From the NCBI GenBank assembly GCA_017474765.1, contig JAFVGW010000023.1, positions 1-64,000 of the forward strand: a stretch of 64,000 bases of DNA. Direction: 5' to 3'. Source of the stretch: Salinivirgaceae bacterium. GTDB lineage: Bacteria > Bacteroidota > Bacteroidia > Bacteroidales > SZUA-534. Positions 45,492 to 55,056 of the stretch are shown here, piece by piece (position 1 is the first letter of the stretch; the number at the start of each line of letters is the position of its first letter). Position numbers and translations under genes: made by a program. The notes under the pieces were generated by a model. That model worked only from the letters and a program-made list of their open reading frames with translations. It did not search any database and was not told where the DNA came from.

Positions 45492-46433
45492 ATGGAAACA
45501 GAAAAAGTAAAAGTCTTGATAATTGGTTCAGGACCAGCGGGTTATACGGCAGCAATCTATGCATCGCGCGCCAATCTGTCGCCTGTTTTGGTGCAAGGAT
45601 TGCAGGCTGGCGGTCAACTGACGCAAACAACTGAAATTGAGAATTTTCCAGGCTATCCGAATGGCGTTGACGGCAACCAGATGATGGAAGAGTTCCGTCA
45701 GCAGGCCGAGCGTTTGGGCACCGACATAAGGTTTGGCACGGTCACAAAAGTTGATTTTGCCGATGGCCGCCATTTGGTTACTGTCGATGATGAGAAGCTG
45801 ATTGATGCCGAGGCTGTTATAATCGCCACGGGAGCAACGGCCAAATATCTTGGACTGCCGTCGGAGGAGAAATATCGCGGAAGCGGCGTGTCGGCTTGCG
45901 CCACGTGCGATGGATTTTTCTACCGCAAAAAAGATGTTGCGGTGGTTGGCGGCGGCGACACTGCCTGCGAGGAAGCCTCCTATCTGGCGCACCTTTGCAA
46001 CAAGGTGTATATGATTGTGCGCAAAAACTTTCTGCGTGCGTCGAAGGCGATGCAGGAGCGCGTGATGAACACCCCGAATATCGAAATCTTGTTCGAACAC
46101 AATACTTTAGATTTGTTCGGCGATGGCGTTGTTGAGGGTGCCAATTTGGTTTACCGTCAGGGAACGCCCGACGAGGAGCGCCGCCAGATTAAGATTGACG
46201 GATTCTTCCTTGCCATCGGTCACCATCCGAACAGTGCTGTTTTTCAGCCGTTTGTGAAGACCGACGAAGACGGCTATATTCTGACCGAACCCAACTCGTC
46301 GCGCACCAATGTGCCTGGCGTTTTCGCTTGCGGCGATGTGATGGACCGCACCTACCGCCAGGCCATTGTGGCCGCAGGCTCGGGCTGCAAAGCCGCTCTC
46401 GACGCCGAGCGCTATTTGCTGAGTAGAGGGTAA
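45492..46433 (+). CDS. trxB: Thioredoxin-disulfide reductase
   Basis: 313 residues, normal length. The FAD-binding motif is I-G-S-G-P-A-G-Y, the redox pair is C-A-T-C in V-S-A-C-A-T-C-D-G-F-F-Y, the NADPH motif is V-V-G-G-G-D-T-A, and the C-terminal FAD loop is F-A-C-G-D-V. It reduces thioredoxin with NADPH. It has its own promoter. The 190-bp spacer after it is full of short tandem words. Confidence 0.97.
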   Translation: METEKVKVLIIGSGPAGYTAAIYASRANLSPVLVQGLQAGGQLTQTTEIENFPGYPNGVDGNQMMEEFRQQAERLGTDIRFGTVTKVDFADGRHLVTVDDEKLIDAEAVIIATGATAKYLGLPSEEKYRGSGVSACATCDGFFYRKKDVAVVGGGDTACEEASYLAHLCNKVYMIVRKNFLRASKAMQERVMNTPNIEILFEHNTLDLFGDGVVEGANLVYRQGTPDEERRQIKIDGFFLAIGHHPNSAVFQPFVKTDEDGYILTEPNSSRTNVPGVFACGDVMDRTYRQAIVAAGSGCKAALDAERYLLSRG

Positions 46434-46623
46434 AGGGAAGTGTGTAGAGGGGAGAGTGTAAAGGGTAAAGAGTAAAGGGTAAAGAGTAAAGGTTAGCGTA
46501 TTATAAACTTTCTCAACCTTCTCAACCTTCTCAACCTTCTCAACCGCGAAGCCCCCGATAGCTATCGGGATAAACTTCTAAACAAAACTTATAACTTATT
46601 AACTTTCAACTTATAACAAACTT
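46434..46623. repeat. Repeat-filled spacer: GTAAAG words, four CTCAACCTT units and the palindrome CCCGATAGCTATCGGG
   Basis: GGGTAAAGAGTAAA is repeated at the left. Four 9-bp CTCAACCTT copies lie at 46512-46545 (the last truncated). A perfect 16-bp palindrome spans 46554-46569. No gene is seen. Confidence 0.85.
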
Positions 46624-49338
46624 ATGATATACCATTTCGATTGTTATTGTCCGACAGAATGGGGGCAGCGTTTGGTGGTCACGGGCTCGTCGAAAGAGTT
46701 GGGAATGTGGGATTTAGACGATGCGTTGCCGCTTGAGTGCTGCGATTTGAACCGCTGGCGGGCAACCATTGAATGCGAGTGCACCGAAACGGTTTATTAT
46801 AAGTATGTTGTTGTGGATGAGCAGAATAAGCAGTATACGATGGAAGTGGGCCGAGTGCGAGTTCTGCCCGAAGCGCCGCAAGGTGCCGCCGCGTGCCACT
46901 GCGTTGACACTTGGCAGGAGTTGCCGAAGGAGCAGGCTGCCTATTTGAGTTCTGCGTTCACCGATGTGCTTTTTCCCGCCAACAGTCGCTTTGCCGACAA
47001 GCCGCAGCGCAAACGCCTTTCGGGCCGCCAAATAGAACTCACTTGCTGCGTGCCGATGCTCAAACCAACGCAATATGTCTGTCTGACAGGCAATTGCAGC
47101 CTGTTAGGCAACTGGACTGAAATGCTGCCGATGTCGGTGGTTCGATATGCAACGTGGCATATTGGATTGTCGCTCAGTGATTTACCAGCAGAGTTTGAAT
47201 ATAAATATGTGATTAAAGATAGCGCCGATGATTCGTTTACGTATTGGCAACCAGGCGCAAATCACAGATTTGTAGATACTTATCCGCAGTCGCCAGCACT
47301 TTTCCGAATCGATGATGGTGTGCTCACAATGTCCGACAGCAAGGTGCGTTTTGCGGGCGTCAACGTGCCTGTTTTCTCGCTGCGCACGGCCGACAGTTGC
47401 GGCGTGGGCGATTTCAGCGACCTGAAAAAACTCATTGATTGGGCGTCTCGCGTGGGACTGAAAATGATACAGATTTTGCCCATAAACGACACAATATCAA
47501 CATATTCGTTTCTCGATTCGTACCCATACAACGCAATTTCGGTGTTTGCGCTCAATCCGCTTTTCCTTGACATTTTCAAAATTGGAAAACTTACTGATAA
47601 TCAACAGCAAAGACAATTTGAAGATGCCGCGCAAAAACTTAACGATGGGCTGGATGTTGATTACGAGAAGGTTATAAAACTGAAACTCGATTATTGCCGT
47701 GCGGTGTTCGGTCAAAGTCAAGATAAAATCATTGATAATAAGGATTTTAAGCAATTTGTAAAACAAAGCGCCGAATGGCTTGAGCCTTACGCGGCGTTTA
47801 GTGCGTTGCGCGACAAATTCCGCACAGGCGATTTCAACTGTTGGGGCAAATTCGCCAATTATTCGGAGCGTGAAGTGCGTAAGATGTTCAAGTCCGATTC
47901 GCTATACTATGCCGATGTAACTTTCTGGTGCTATGTGCAATACGAACTCGACCGCCAGTTGCGCGAGGCTACCGCGCACGCCCGCAAGTGCGGCATAATT
48001 CTGAAAGGCGATTTGCCGATTGGCATTAGCCGTTGCAGCGTTGACGCGTGGTGCGCCCCCGAACTCTATAACTTTGACGGTCAGGCAGGTGCGCCGCCCG
48101 ATTTCTTCTCGGAGAATGGTCAGAATTGGGGCTTCCCCACCTACAATTGGGAGCGGATGGCGCAGGACGGTTACGCTTGGTGGCGGCGGCGTTTGGCAAA
48201 GATGAACAGTTATTTCGACGCCTACCGAATCGACCACATTCTCGGTTTTTTCCGCATTTGGGAAATCCCAACGTCGGCTGTACACGGAATTCTGGGGCAT
48301 TTCAACCCGTCGCTTCCGCTGACGGAGGCCGAATTGTTCGAACGCAGCATTATAATTGATTATGCCTATGCCTGCATTCCCGCAACCGATGCCGAAACAA
48401 TCGATAAACTATTTGGAAATCAGGCTGAAAAGGTAAAGAAAACTTATCTCGACCGTCAACCTGACGGCCTTTTCAGACTGAAACCTGAATACGCCACCCA
48501 ACGGCTGATTTACAACAAGATAGTCGGTGCGAGCGACCCCGATTCGCTTTCGAAGCCAAAACGCCAACTGCTCAATGGTCTGTTCACTGTGGCCGCCGAT
48601 GTGCTGCTGCTCAAAGACGAGGCCACGGGCGGCTACCACCCGCGTATCGACTTGCAGAAAACGTCGTCGTACGCGCGGCTGCCGAAGCCTACCCAACAGT
48701 TGTTAGACGCTGTTTATGAGGATTATTTCTACCACCGTCACGATGCGTTTTGGCGCCGTGAGGCCGAAGTGAAACTGTCGGCGCTGCTCAAAGCGAGCGA
48801 TATGCTGGTCTGCGGCGAGGATTTGGGAATGATTCCGAACTGCGTGAAGCCCGTGATGGACGAGTTGGGCATATTGAGCCTTGAAATACAGCGGATGCCG
48901 AAGACTTTCACTGAATTTGTTGATTTGCAAACAATTCCATATACGTCGGTTTGCGCAACGTCAACCCACGATATTTCAACCATTCGTGGCTGGTGGGAGG
49001 AGAATGCCGAATCGACTCAGCGCTACTTCAGCAACTGGCTGAAACAGAAAGGCAAAGCCCCCGCGGCGGCCAGTGTCGATATTTGTAAAATGATAATCGA
49101 CAGCCATTTGCAATCGCCTGCAATGTGCGTGATGATTCCCATTCAGGATTACTTCGCGCTGAACCCCGATTTCCGTGTGAAAAATCCTGAACAAGAGCGA
49201 ATTAACGTGCCCGCCAATCCGCGCAACTATTGGAAATACCGTATGCACGTGCCGATTGAAACACTGCTGAAGGCGAGAAAGTTCAATGGATTTGTCGGTG
49301 AAATGCTCAAAAAGTCGGGTAGGAGTGTAAATAATTGA
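46624..49338 (+). CDS. malQ: 4-alpha-glucanotransferase with two N-terminal CBM20 domains (DPE2-like GH77)
   Basis: 904 residues. Two starch-binding CBM20-like domains (about 1-95 and 135-235) are followed by a GH77 catalytic domain, the domain order of plant cytosolic DPE2 rather than of short bacterial MalQ. The nucleophile is D537 in F-D-A-Y-R-I-D-H-I; the acid/base Glu lies in C-G-E-D-L-G-M-I-P and the third carboxylate in T-S-T-H-D-I-S. No signal peptide, so it acts in the cytoplasm on maltose/maltodextrins or glycogen-like acceptors. No other starch gene is adjacent. Confidence 0.93.
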   Translation: MIYHFDCYCPTEWGQRLVVTGSSKELGMWDLDDALPLECCDLNRWRATIECECTETVYYKYVVVDEQNKQYTMEVGRVRVLPEAPQGAAACHCVDTWQELPKEQAAYLSSAFTDVLFPANSRFADKPQRKRLSGRQIELTCCVPMLKPTQYVCLTGNCSLLGNWTEMLPMSVVRYATWHIGLSLSDLPAEFEYKYVIKDSADDSFTYWQPGANHRFVDTYPQSPALFRIDDGVLTMSDSKVRFAGVNVPVFSLRTADSCGVGDFSDLKKLIDWASRVGLKMIQILPINDTISTYSFLDSYPYNAISVFALNPLFLDIFKIGKLTDNQQQRQFEDAAQKLNDGLDVDYEKVIKLKLDYCRAVFGQSQDKIIDNKDFKQFVKQSAEWLEPYAAFSALRDKFRTGDFNCWGKFANYSEREVRKMFKSDSLYYADVTFWCYVQYELDRQLREATAHARKCGIILKGDLPIGISRCSVDAWCAPELYNFDGQAGAPPDFFSENGQNWGFPTYNWERMAQDGYAWWRRRLAKMNSYFDAYRIDHILGFFRIWEIPTSAVHGILGHFNPSLPLTEAELFERSIIIDYAYACIPATDAETIDKLFGNQAEKVKKTYLDRQPDGLFRLKPEYATQRLIYNKIVGASDPDSLSKPKRQLLNGLFTVAADVLLLKDEATGGYHPRIDLQKTSSYARLPKPTQQLLDAVYEDYFYHRHDAFWRREAEVKLSALLKASDMLVCGEDLGMIPNCVKPVMDELGILSLEIQRMPKTFTEFVDLQTIPYTSVCATSTHDISTIRGWWEENAESTQRYFSNWLKQKGKAPAAASVDICKMIIDSHLQSPAMCVMIPIQDYFALNPDFRVKNPEQERINVPANPRNYWKYRMHVPIETLLKARKFNGFVGEMLKKSGRSVNN

Positions 49339-49366
49339 GTGATATTGAAATACGATAGAATAGTAG

Positions 49367-50347
49367 ATGGCGACGAAATTCAAAATATATGTAATCAGAC
49401 CAGTGCGCGATTCCATTGTATATGGGTTGCTTTGGTCGGTCATTATGCTCAGCAAGTTCATGCCGCGCAAGTTATTGCTGGCTTGGCATGGGTTCGCCGC
49501 TCGCCAACTTTACTTACTTATGAAAAAGACTCGACGGGTGATTGAGCACAATCTTGAGTTTGTTTTCGGACCCGAAAAACAGGCTGGCGATTACAAACGA
49601 TTTGGCCAGCAGGTTTATGCTTCGTTGGCTAAAACGTTCACCGATTACGCCATATTAAGCAAGAAGAAGACTCGTGAGCAATTTTCTAAATATTTCAAAA
49701 TCAATGGCGAAGAACATTTGCAAAAAGCATATAACGAAGGCCGTGGCGTCATTTGCCTTGTGCCGCATACACATGGCTGGGAGTTTTCGGCTATTTTGCC
49801 GCCCATTTTGGGATATAAGACAACAGGCGTGAGCAGCCCAATCAAAAACAAGGCTCTCGACCACATGATGGTGAATTTGCGCGAGTCGCGCGGGATGCGC
49901 GATGTGGAGCGGATTCGTTGTTACGATACTTTGGTTGACACGCTGAAAAGCGGCGAATGCCTGATAATGATGATTGACCACGACAGCAAAAGCATAAAAG
50001 GTGAGTTTTTGCAATTTCTTGGTCACCAGGCATATACGCCGATTGGTTGTGCAAGGTTGGTTATTGACACTGGTGCGGCTGTGGTGCCGATGTATACTGT
50101 TCGCGACAATGAAACAAACACTTACACTTTTGAAATCCTGCCCGAAGTGCCGTTTGTCACTAAATCCGACACAACAGATACAATTAGGTACAATACGCAG
50201 ATTTACAACCATATAATAGAGTCGATTATTCGAAAATATCCACAACAGTGGGTTTGGATGCAGGAGAGGTGGAAGACTACGCCAGAAATCTTAAAACAGT
50301 ATTTGGAAGCAAAAGCTGCCAAACGGCAAGTTGCGGAAAAATATTGA
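49367..50347 (+). CDS. LpxL/HtrB-like lysophospholipid (lipid A) acyltransferase
   Basis: 326 residues with an N-terminal membrane anchor. The catalytic H-x4-(D/E) motif is in P-H-T-H-G-W-E, and the later M-Q-E-R-W-K stretch matches the conserved M-x-x-x-R-W-K of lipid A secondary acyltransferases. It adds an acyl chain to lipid A or its precursor. It starts 28 bp after malQ and is followed 32 bp later by xseB on the same strand. Confidence 0.9.
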   Translation: MATKFKIYVIRPVRDSIVYGLLWSVIMLSKFMPRKLLLAWHGFAARQLYLLMKKTRRVIEHNLEFVFGPEKQAGDYKRFGQQVYASLAKTFTDYAILSKKKTREQFSKYFKINGEEHLQKAYNEGRGVICLVPHTHGWEFSAILPPILGYKTTGVSSPIKNKALDHMMVNLRESRGMRDVERIRCYDTLVDTLKSGECLIMMIDHDSKSIKGEFLQFLGHQAYTPIGCARLVIDTGAAVVPMYTVRDNETNTYTFEILPEVPFVTKSDTTDTIRYNTQIYNHIIESIIRKYPQQWVWMQERWKTTPEILKQYLEAKAAKRQVAEKY

Positions 50348-50379
50348 AAGATTTGATTATTAATTATATACAGTAAGTT

Positions 50380-50577
50380 ATGGCAACAAAATTCTCTTAC
50401 GAAAAAACTATCGAGGAAATAGAATCGATTGTTGACGACATTGAAAACAACCGTTTGGACATCGATCAGCTGGCCGACGCAGTTGTCCGCGTGTCGGATT
50501 TGCTGAAAAAATGCAAGCAGAAACTTGCTGATACGAAGAAGGTTATAGATGATTTAAATGAGGATAAAAAGGCATGA
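50380..50577 (+). CDS. xseB: Exodeoxyribonuclease VII small subunit
   Basis: 65 residues, all-helical: F-S-Y-E-K-T-I-E-E-I-E-S-I-V then an N-R-L-D-I-D-Q-L stretch and a lysine-rich end, the normal XseB pattern. It forms the small subunit of exonuclease VII; the large subunit gene xseA is not in the window, so the pair is split here. Confidence 0.9.
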   Translation: MATKFSYEKTIEEIESIVDDIENNRLDIDQLADAVVRVSDLLKKCKQKLADTKKVIDDLNEDKKA

Positions 50578-50637
50578 CAAATTCACTTTTTTCCCACGAT
50601 TAATCTCTATTGTTTAGTTTTCAAGTGTCTAAATTGC

Positions 50638-51702
50638 TTATAGCCTAATCTCTTTCAGCAGCTCAACGTACCCTTCAATTCCGTTTTCAATTTCGCTCAC
50701 GGCGATGAACTCGTTGGCGGTGTGCGAGCGTGCCGAGTCGCCAGGGCCCATTTTCACGGTTGGGAAGGCGCCGCTGATGACAGCTTGGTCCGATGTGGTG
50801 GGCGAGAAGAACGTCTCGATGCCCAGCTTCCGTGCCGCAACCACAATGGAGTGCTGCTCGTCGATGGCCGATGCGTTCTTGTTGAGCGAGCGCGGCGTGG
50901 CCACCGACTTGATGTGCTGCTGAATAATGTCCCAAGTCTCGCGGTTACTGTATTTCTCGGTTGTGCGCACGTCGACCACAAACTTGCACTGCGCGGGAAT
51001 CACATTGTGCTGAGTGCCAGCCTGAATCTGCGTCACAGTCATTTTCACGTTGCCCAAAAGCGGACTTTTTTCGGGGAACTGATAGCTGTGCAGCCACTCG
51101 ATATCCTTCATGGCAATGCTGATGGCGTTGATGCCGTCGGCGCGTGCGGCGTGGCCAGTCTTGCCTTCGGCTTCGCAGTCGAGCACCAGAAGCCCTTTTT
51201 CGGCAATAGCCATTTTCATTCCCGTCGGTTCGCCCACAATGCCAGCCGTCACCATTGTTTTTAGTTGTGGCAGAACAAGATACATTCCGTTTGGTCCCGA
51301 AATCTCTTCTTCGGCCGAAGCCACAAACAGGCGGTTATAAGGCAGCCCCGTGTTGTCGGTTGCCATAAACGCCGAGAGCAGCGACACAAGGCTTGCGCCA
51401 GCGTCGTTGCTGCCAAGGCCGATTAGATTGCCGTCCCGTTCAATTGGCGAGAATGGGTCCGATGCCCAGCCCTGCGCGGGTTTCACGGTGTCAAGGTGCG
51501 AGTTGAGCATAAGCGTTGGGCGGCCTTCCACAAAATCGGTGCAGCGCACAATCAGGTTGTTGCCCACCCGTTCGGGTTGGTAATAGCGCTCGGCCAGTTC
51601 CTTTGCCACAATGTCAGCCACCTGTTTCTCGTCGCCGCTGAGCGATGGCGTGGCAATCATTCGCTTCAGAAGGCCAACGGCAGTGTCGGTTATTGAGTTC
51701 AT
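50638..51702 (-). CDS. argE: M20-family N-acyl-ornithine deacylase, ArgE-like
   Basis: 354 residues from M-N-S-I-T-D-T-A; the frame upstream of that Met runs into the spacer. The metal ligands are visible: H-x-D in N-S-H-L-D-T, N-D-A-G, E-E in S-A-E-E-E-I-S, and a late His in R-S-H-T-A-N-E. It releases ornithine (or citrulline) from its N-acyl form. In Bacteroides the acyl group in this pathway is succinyl, so the substrate may be N-succinyl rather than N-acetyl. It is separated from argB by a terminator. Confidence 0.88.
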   Translation of the reverse strand: MNSITDTAVGLLKRMIATPSLSGDEKQVADIVAKELAERYYQPERVGNNLIVRCTDFVEGRPTLMLNSHLDTVKPAQGWASDPFSPIERDGNLIGLGSNDAGASLVSLLSAFMATDNTGLPYNRLFVASAEEEISGPNGMYLVLPQLKTMVTAGIVGEPTGMKMAIAEKGLLVLDCEAEGKTGHAARADGINAISIAMKDIEWLHSYQFPEKSPLLGNVKMTVTQIQAGTQHNVIPAQCKFVVDVRTTEKYSNRETWDIIQQHIKSVATPRSLNKNASAIDEQHSIVVAARKLGIETFFSPTTSDQAVISGAFPTVKMGPGDSARSHTANEFIAVSEIENGIEGYVELLKEIRL

Positions 51703-51785
51703 ATTTCCCATTTGGTGGTAAAAATACAACTTTGGCGGAAACAAAAAACCGCGAAGTTTTTGCGCTGAAGTTTTTCCATAAAAAA

Positions 51786-51815
51786 ATCCCGTCCAAAAAA
51801 CTTTTCAGACGGGAT
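51786..51815 (-). terminator. Terminator after argB
   Basis: An 8-bp stem, ATCCCGTC with GACGGGAT, with a 14-nt loop. On the minus strand it is followed by a run of T residues. It isolates the argE-like gene from the arg cluster. Confidence 0.75.
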
Positions 51816-51842
51816 AAATCTCTAATTATCAATGCGTAACTT

Positions 51843-52613
51843 CTAAATCACCAGCCTTGTTCCCCCGCCGTTTTTCAAGCCGTCGGTGTTGGTGATGACC
51901 ACGCTCGCAACGCCCGCGCGGATGGCGTCGAAGCCGTTGTCGAGTTTCGGAATCATTCCTTCGTTGATGATGCCAGTGGCCTGATACTCTTTGAATTTGT
52001 CGTAGGTGAGCGTGCCGATGACCGAGTTGTCGTCGGTGGCGTCCATAAGCACGCCAGGCTTCTCGAAGCAATAGACGAGCGTCACGCCGCACGATTTGGC
52101 CAGGGCGCGCGCCAGTTCCGACGCGATGGTGTCGGCATTGGTGTTGAGCAGTTGGCCGCGGCCGTCGTGCGTGATGGGCGACACCACAGGCACCGCGCCT
52201 TGCTCGATGAGCGAGAAGAGCACTTCGGTCTGCACGCTGTCAACGTCACCCACAAAGCCATAGTCAATGGTTTTCACGGGGCGCTTGTGCGACAGAATGA
52301 TGTTCAGGTCGGCACCAGTGAAGCCGAGCGCGTTCACGCCGCGCCGCTGCAGTTGCGCCACAATGTTTTTGTTCACCAGACCTGCGTAAACCATTGTCAC
52401 AACGTCGATTGTCTCTTTGTCGGTGATGCGTCGGCCGTCCACTTTCTTGATTTCGACGCCCAGGCGGTTCAGCAGTTTGTCGGCAGCCCGCCCGCCACCG
52501 TGCACAAGCAGTTTGTTGCCCTGCATTGCCGCAAAATCGTCGAGCAGAGTGTTGAGCGTTGTCGGGTCTTCGACAACCGCACCGCCAACTTTTACTATGG
52601 TGAGATTATTCAT
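51843..52613 (-). CDS. argB: N-acetyl (or N-succinyl) glutamate kinase
   Basis: 256 residues of the amino-acid kinase family. The Gly-rich start is K-V-G-G-A-V-V, followed by L-V-H-G-G-G and K-x-D-G-R-R-I. It phosphorylates the gamma-carboxyl of N-acylglutamate. The segment normally giving arginine feedback inhibition (an extra N-terminal helix) is absent. The spacer from argD contains two copies of a 25-bp word built on GTTTAGTCGCTTCGCTGTTT. Confidence 0.95.
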   Translation of the reverse strand: MNNLTIVKVGGAVVEDPTTLNTLLDDFAAMQGNKLLVHGGGRAADKLLNRLGVEIKKVDGRRITDKETIDVVTMVYAGLVNKNIVAQLQRRGVNALGFTGADLNIILSHKRPVKTIDYGFVGDVDSVQTEVLFSLIEQGAVPVVSPITHDGRGQLLNTNADTIASELARALAKSCGVTLVYCFEKPGVLMDATDDNSVIGTLTYDKFKEYQATGIINEGMIPKLDNGFDAIRAGVASVVITNTDGLKNGGGTRLVI

Positions 52614-52835
52614 TGTTTAATAGTTTAAAGTTTAGTCGCTTCGCTGTTTAGAAGGTTTAGTCGCTTCGCTGTTTAGAAAGTTTAGAAGTGATAGAATTAA
52701 GACTTCAGACTTCAGACAACAGACTTCAGACAAGTCGTTCAGTCGCAATTCCTAATTCCTAATTCGTAACTCGTAATTCGTAACTCGTAATTCCTAAATC
52801 CTAAATCCTAAATCCTAAATCCTAAATCTAACCTG
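52614..52835. repeat. Spacer of tandem words between argD and argB
   Basis: Near 52625-52680: the word GTTTAGTCGCTTCGCTGTTT in two copies. Near 52745-52830: (CCTAAAT)n, and CCTAATTCC/CGTAATTCG/CGTAACTCG variants. On the coding strand these read TTTAGGA and GAATTACGA. No gene is seen. Confidence 0.85.
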
Positions 52836-53960
52836 TTACAAGCATTTCTTGAATCTCTCAATAAAATCCTGTGCTTCAGCCATTGACAGGCTGAGCGGCG
52901 GCAGCAGACGGATGGTGTTTGTGCCCGCAACGCCCGTAAAGACGTGCTGTTCCATAAGCAGCCGTTGGTTGCGGATTTCCTTTATCGGCTCTTCGAACTC
53001 GATGCCAATCATAAGGCCGCGGCCGCGCACTTCCTTGATGCGGTCGATTTTCTTCAGTTCCGAGAGCAGATAGTTGCCCACTTTTGCGGCGTTGTCAACC
53101 AGATTCTCTTCTTTGATGATGTCGAGCACGGCGCAAGCACCAGCGCAAGCCAGATGGTTGCCGCCGAAGGTTGTTCCGAGTTGGCCCACAACAGGTGTGA
53201 AGAACGGCGCGATGATGACGCCCGCCATTGGCAGTCCGTTGCAGATGCCTTTTGCAACTGTCACAATATCAGCCTTGATGCCTGCATATTGGTGGGCGAA
53301 GAATTTGCCGCTACGTCCGTAACCCGACTGAATCTCGTCCAAAATCAGCACCGTGTTGGTGTCGGTGCAGGCCTGACGCAGGTCGTGCATAAATTGGTCG
53401 TCGGGCACCTGAATGCCGCCAACGCCTTGAATGCCTTCAATTATTACCGATGAGTAGATGCCTTTCTGCAGTTCGGCACGCATTGCGGCGGTGTCGTTGA
53501 AATCGATGAAAGTAACTTCAAGTCCTTCATTTACAGGGGCAATATACTTTGGAATGTCGGTCACGCGAACAGCCGCCGATGTACGCCCGTGGAACGAGTG
53601 GCGGAAGGCCAGCACCTTGTTTCGGTTGTTGTAGAACGATGCCAGTTTCAGCGCGTTTTCGTTGGCTTCGGCGCCTGAGTTTATCAGGAAAAGCGAGTAA
53701 TCGTCGTAGCTCGAGATGGGGCCAAGTTTTTCGGCCAACTTCTGTTGCAACTTGTTAATCACCGAGTTAGAGTAAAATCCAAGCGTTGCCACCTGCTCAC
53801 TGATGGCCTTCACATACTTCGGGTGCGCGTGCCCGACCGAAATCACAGCGTGACCGCCGTAAAGGTCGAGATATTCCTGCCCGTTGGCGTCCCAAACGTG
53901 GCAGCCTTTGCCTTTCACTATTTCAATGGGAAATAGTGAGTAAACTTCAAATAATTTCAT
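52836..53960 (-). CDS. argD: N-acyl-ornithine aminotransferase ArgD
   Basis: 374 residues of the class III aminotransferase family. G-A-E-A-N-E-N-A-L-K near residue 92, the PLP aspartate in L-I-L-D-E-I-Q-S-G-Y-G-R and G-T-T-F-G-G-N-H-L are typical. The Schiff-base lysine is in V-A-K-G-I. It converts N-acyl-glutamate semialdehyde to N-acyl-ornithine. It starts 21 bp after argC. Confidence 0.95.
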   Translation of the reverse strand: MKLFEVYSLFPIEIVKGKGCHVWDANGQEYLDLYGGHAVISVGHAHPKYVKAISEQVATLGFYSNSVINKLQQKLAEKLGPISSYDDYSLFLINSGAEANENALKLASFYNNRNKVLAFRHSFHGRTSAAVRVTDIPKYIAPVNEGLEVTFIDFNDTAAMRAELQKGIYSSVIIEGIQGVGGIQVPDDQFMHDLRQACTDTNTVLILDEIQSGYGRSGKFFAHQYAGIKADIVTVAKGICNGLPMAGVIIAPFFTPVVGQLGTTFGGNHLACAGACAVLDIIKEENLVDNAAKVGNYLLSELKKIDRIKEVRGRGLMIGIEFEEPIKEIRNQRLLMEQHVFTGVAGTNTIRLLPPLSLSMAEAQDFIERFKKCL

Positions 53961-53981
53961 ATCTAATTAAATAATAATCAA

Positions 53982-55019
53982 TTAAAACGCTGACGATTTC
54001 AGATTTAAACCCGCCTTTTCGTCAATGCCGAACATAATGTTCATATTCTGAACTGCCTGTCCCACAGCGCCTTTCAGCAGGTTGTCAATCATTGATGTGA
54101 TGACGGCCTTGTTGCCGAACTTGCTGATGTGGACGAGCGCCTTGTTGGTATTCACAACTTGCTTCAAATCGATGTCGCTATCGCAGTAGTGAGTGAAGGC
54201 GGCGTCCTTGTAAAATTCTTTGTATAAGGCCGATAACTGTTCCGCGGTCGGGTTGATGGCAGAGCCTTCGGCGCCTTCAAACCTTACAACTTCAGTGCAG
54301 AAAATGCCGCGCGCAAAATCGCCGCGATAAGGAATGAAATCGACGGTAATCTCGTCCGCTTTGGGCTGTGCCACAAGCGTGTCGGCAAATGCGGGCGCGT
54401 TGGTCGGGCGCAACTCGTTCAGACTTTGGCAAATCTCGTGAAGATGCTGATGCTCAAACACTTTGTAGATGCTCATATTGTTGTTGCGCCACGAGAAATG
54501 TGTGGTTGCCGACGGTTTCTGTCCAGCACCTGTCGAGCCTGTGATGGCGTTCACAGCCACGTCGTTCCGCAGCAGACCAGCCTTTGCCAGCGGCAGCAAA
54601 CCCAACTGAATGCAGGTTGCAAAGCAGCCAGGATTGGCCAAATGCTGACACGCCTTGATTTGTGCTTTGTGGATTTCGGGCAGACCGTAAACATAATCGT
54701 GAGTTGGTGCGGCAATGCGGAAATCCTGTGCCATATCAATGATTTTCACATTGTTAGGTATAGCGTGCTCTTTCAGGAAGGCCTCGCTCTTGCCGTGTCC
54801 GAAGCAGAAGAACACCACGTCAACCTTGTCGAACGGCATTTCAGCAGTAAATCGCAAGTCGGTTTCGCCAATCAGGCCTTCGTGCACGTCGCACACAAGG
54901 TTTCCCGCATTCGACTCGCTGTTGGCGAACACAATCTCGGCCTCGGGATGGTTTATCAGCAGTCTAATCAACTCGCCGCCTGTATATCCAGCAGCGCCCA
55001 AAATTCCTATCTTAATCAT
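53982..55019 (-). CDS. argC: N-acyl-gamma-glutamyl-phosphate reductase
   Basis: 345 residues. The NADPH-binding start is G-A-A-G-Y-T-G-G-E-L, the catalytic Cys is in A-N-P-G-C-F-A-T, and G-S-T-G-A-G is present. It reduces N-acyl-glutamyl phosphate to the semialdehyde. A repeat-filled spacer separates it from the four-helix-bundle gene upstream. Confidence 0.96.
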   Translation of the reverse strand: MIKIGILGAAGYTGGELIRLLINHPEAEIVFANSESNAGNLVCDVHEGLIGETDLRFTAEMPFDKVDVVFFCFGHGKSEAFLKEHAIPNNVKIIDMAQDFRIAAPTHDYVYGLPEIHKAQIKACQHLANPGCFATCIQLGLLPLAKAGLLRNDVAVNAITGSTGAGQKPSATTHFSWRNNNMSIYKVFEHQHLHEICQSLNELRPTNAPAFADTLVAQPKADEITVDFIPYRGDFARGIFCTEVVRFEGAEGSAINPTAEQLSALYKEFYKDAAFTHYCDSDIDLKQVVNTNKALVHISKFGNKAVITSMIDNLLKGAVGQAVQNMNIMFGIDEKAGLNLKSSAF

Positions 55020-55056
55020 TTCTTTAGTTTAAAGTTATAAGTTTTTAGCCTTGTAT

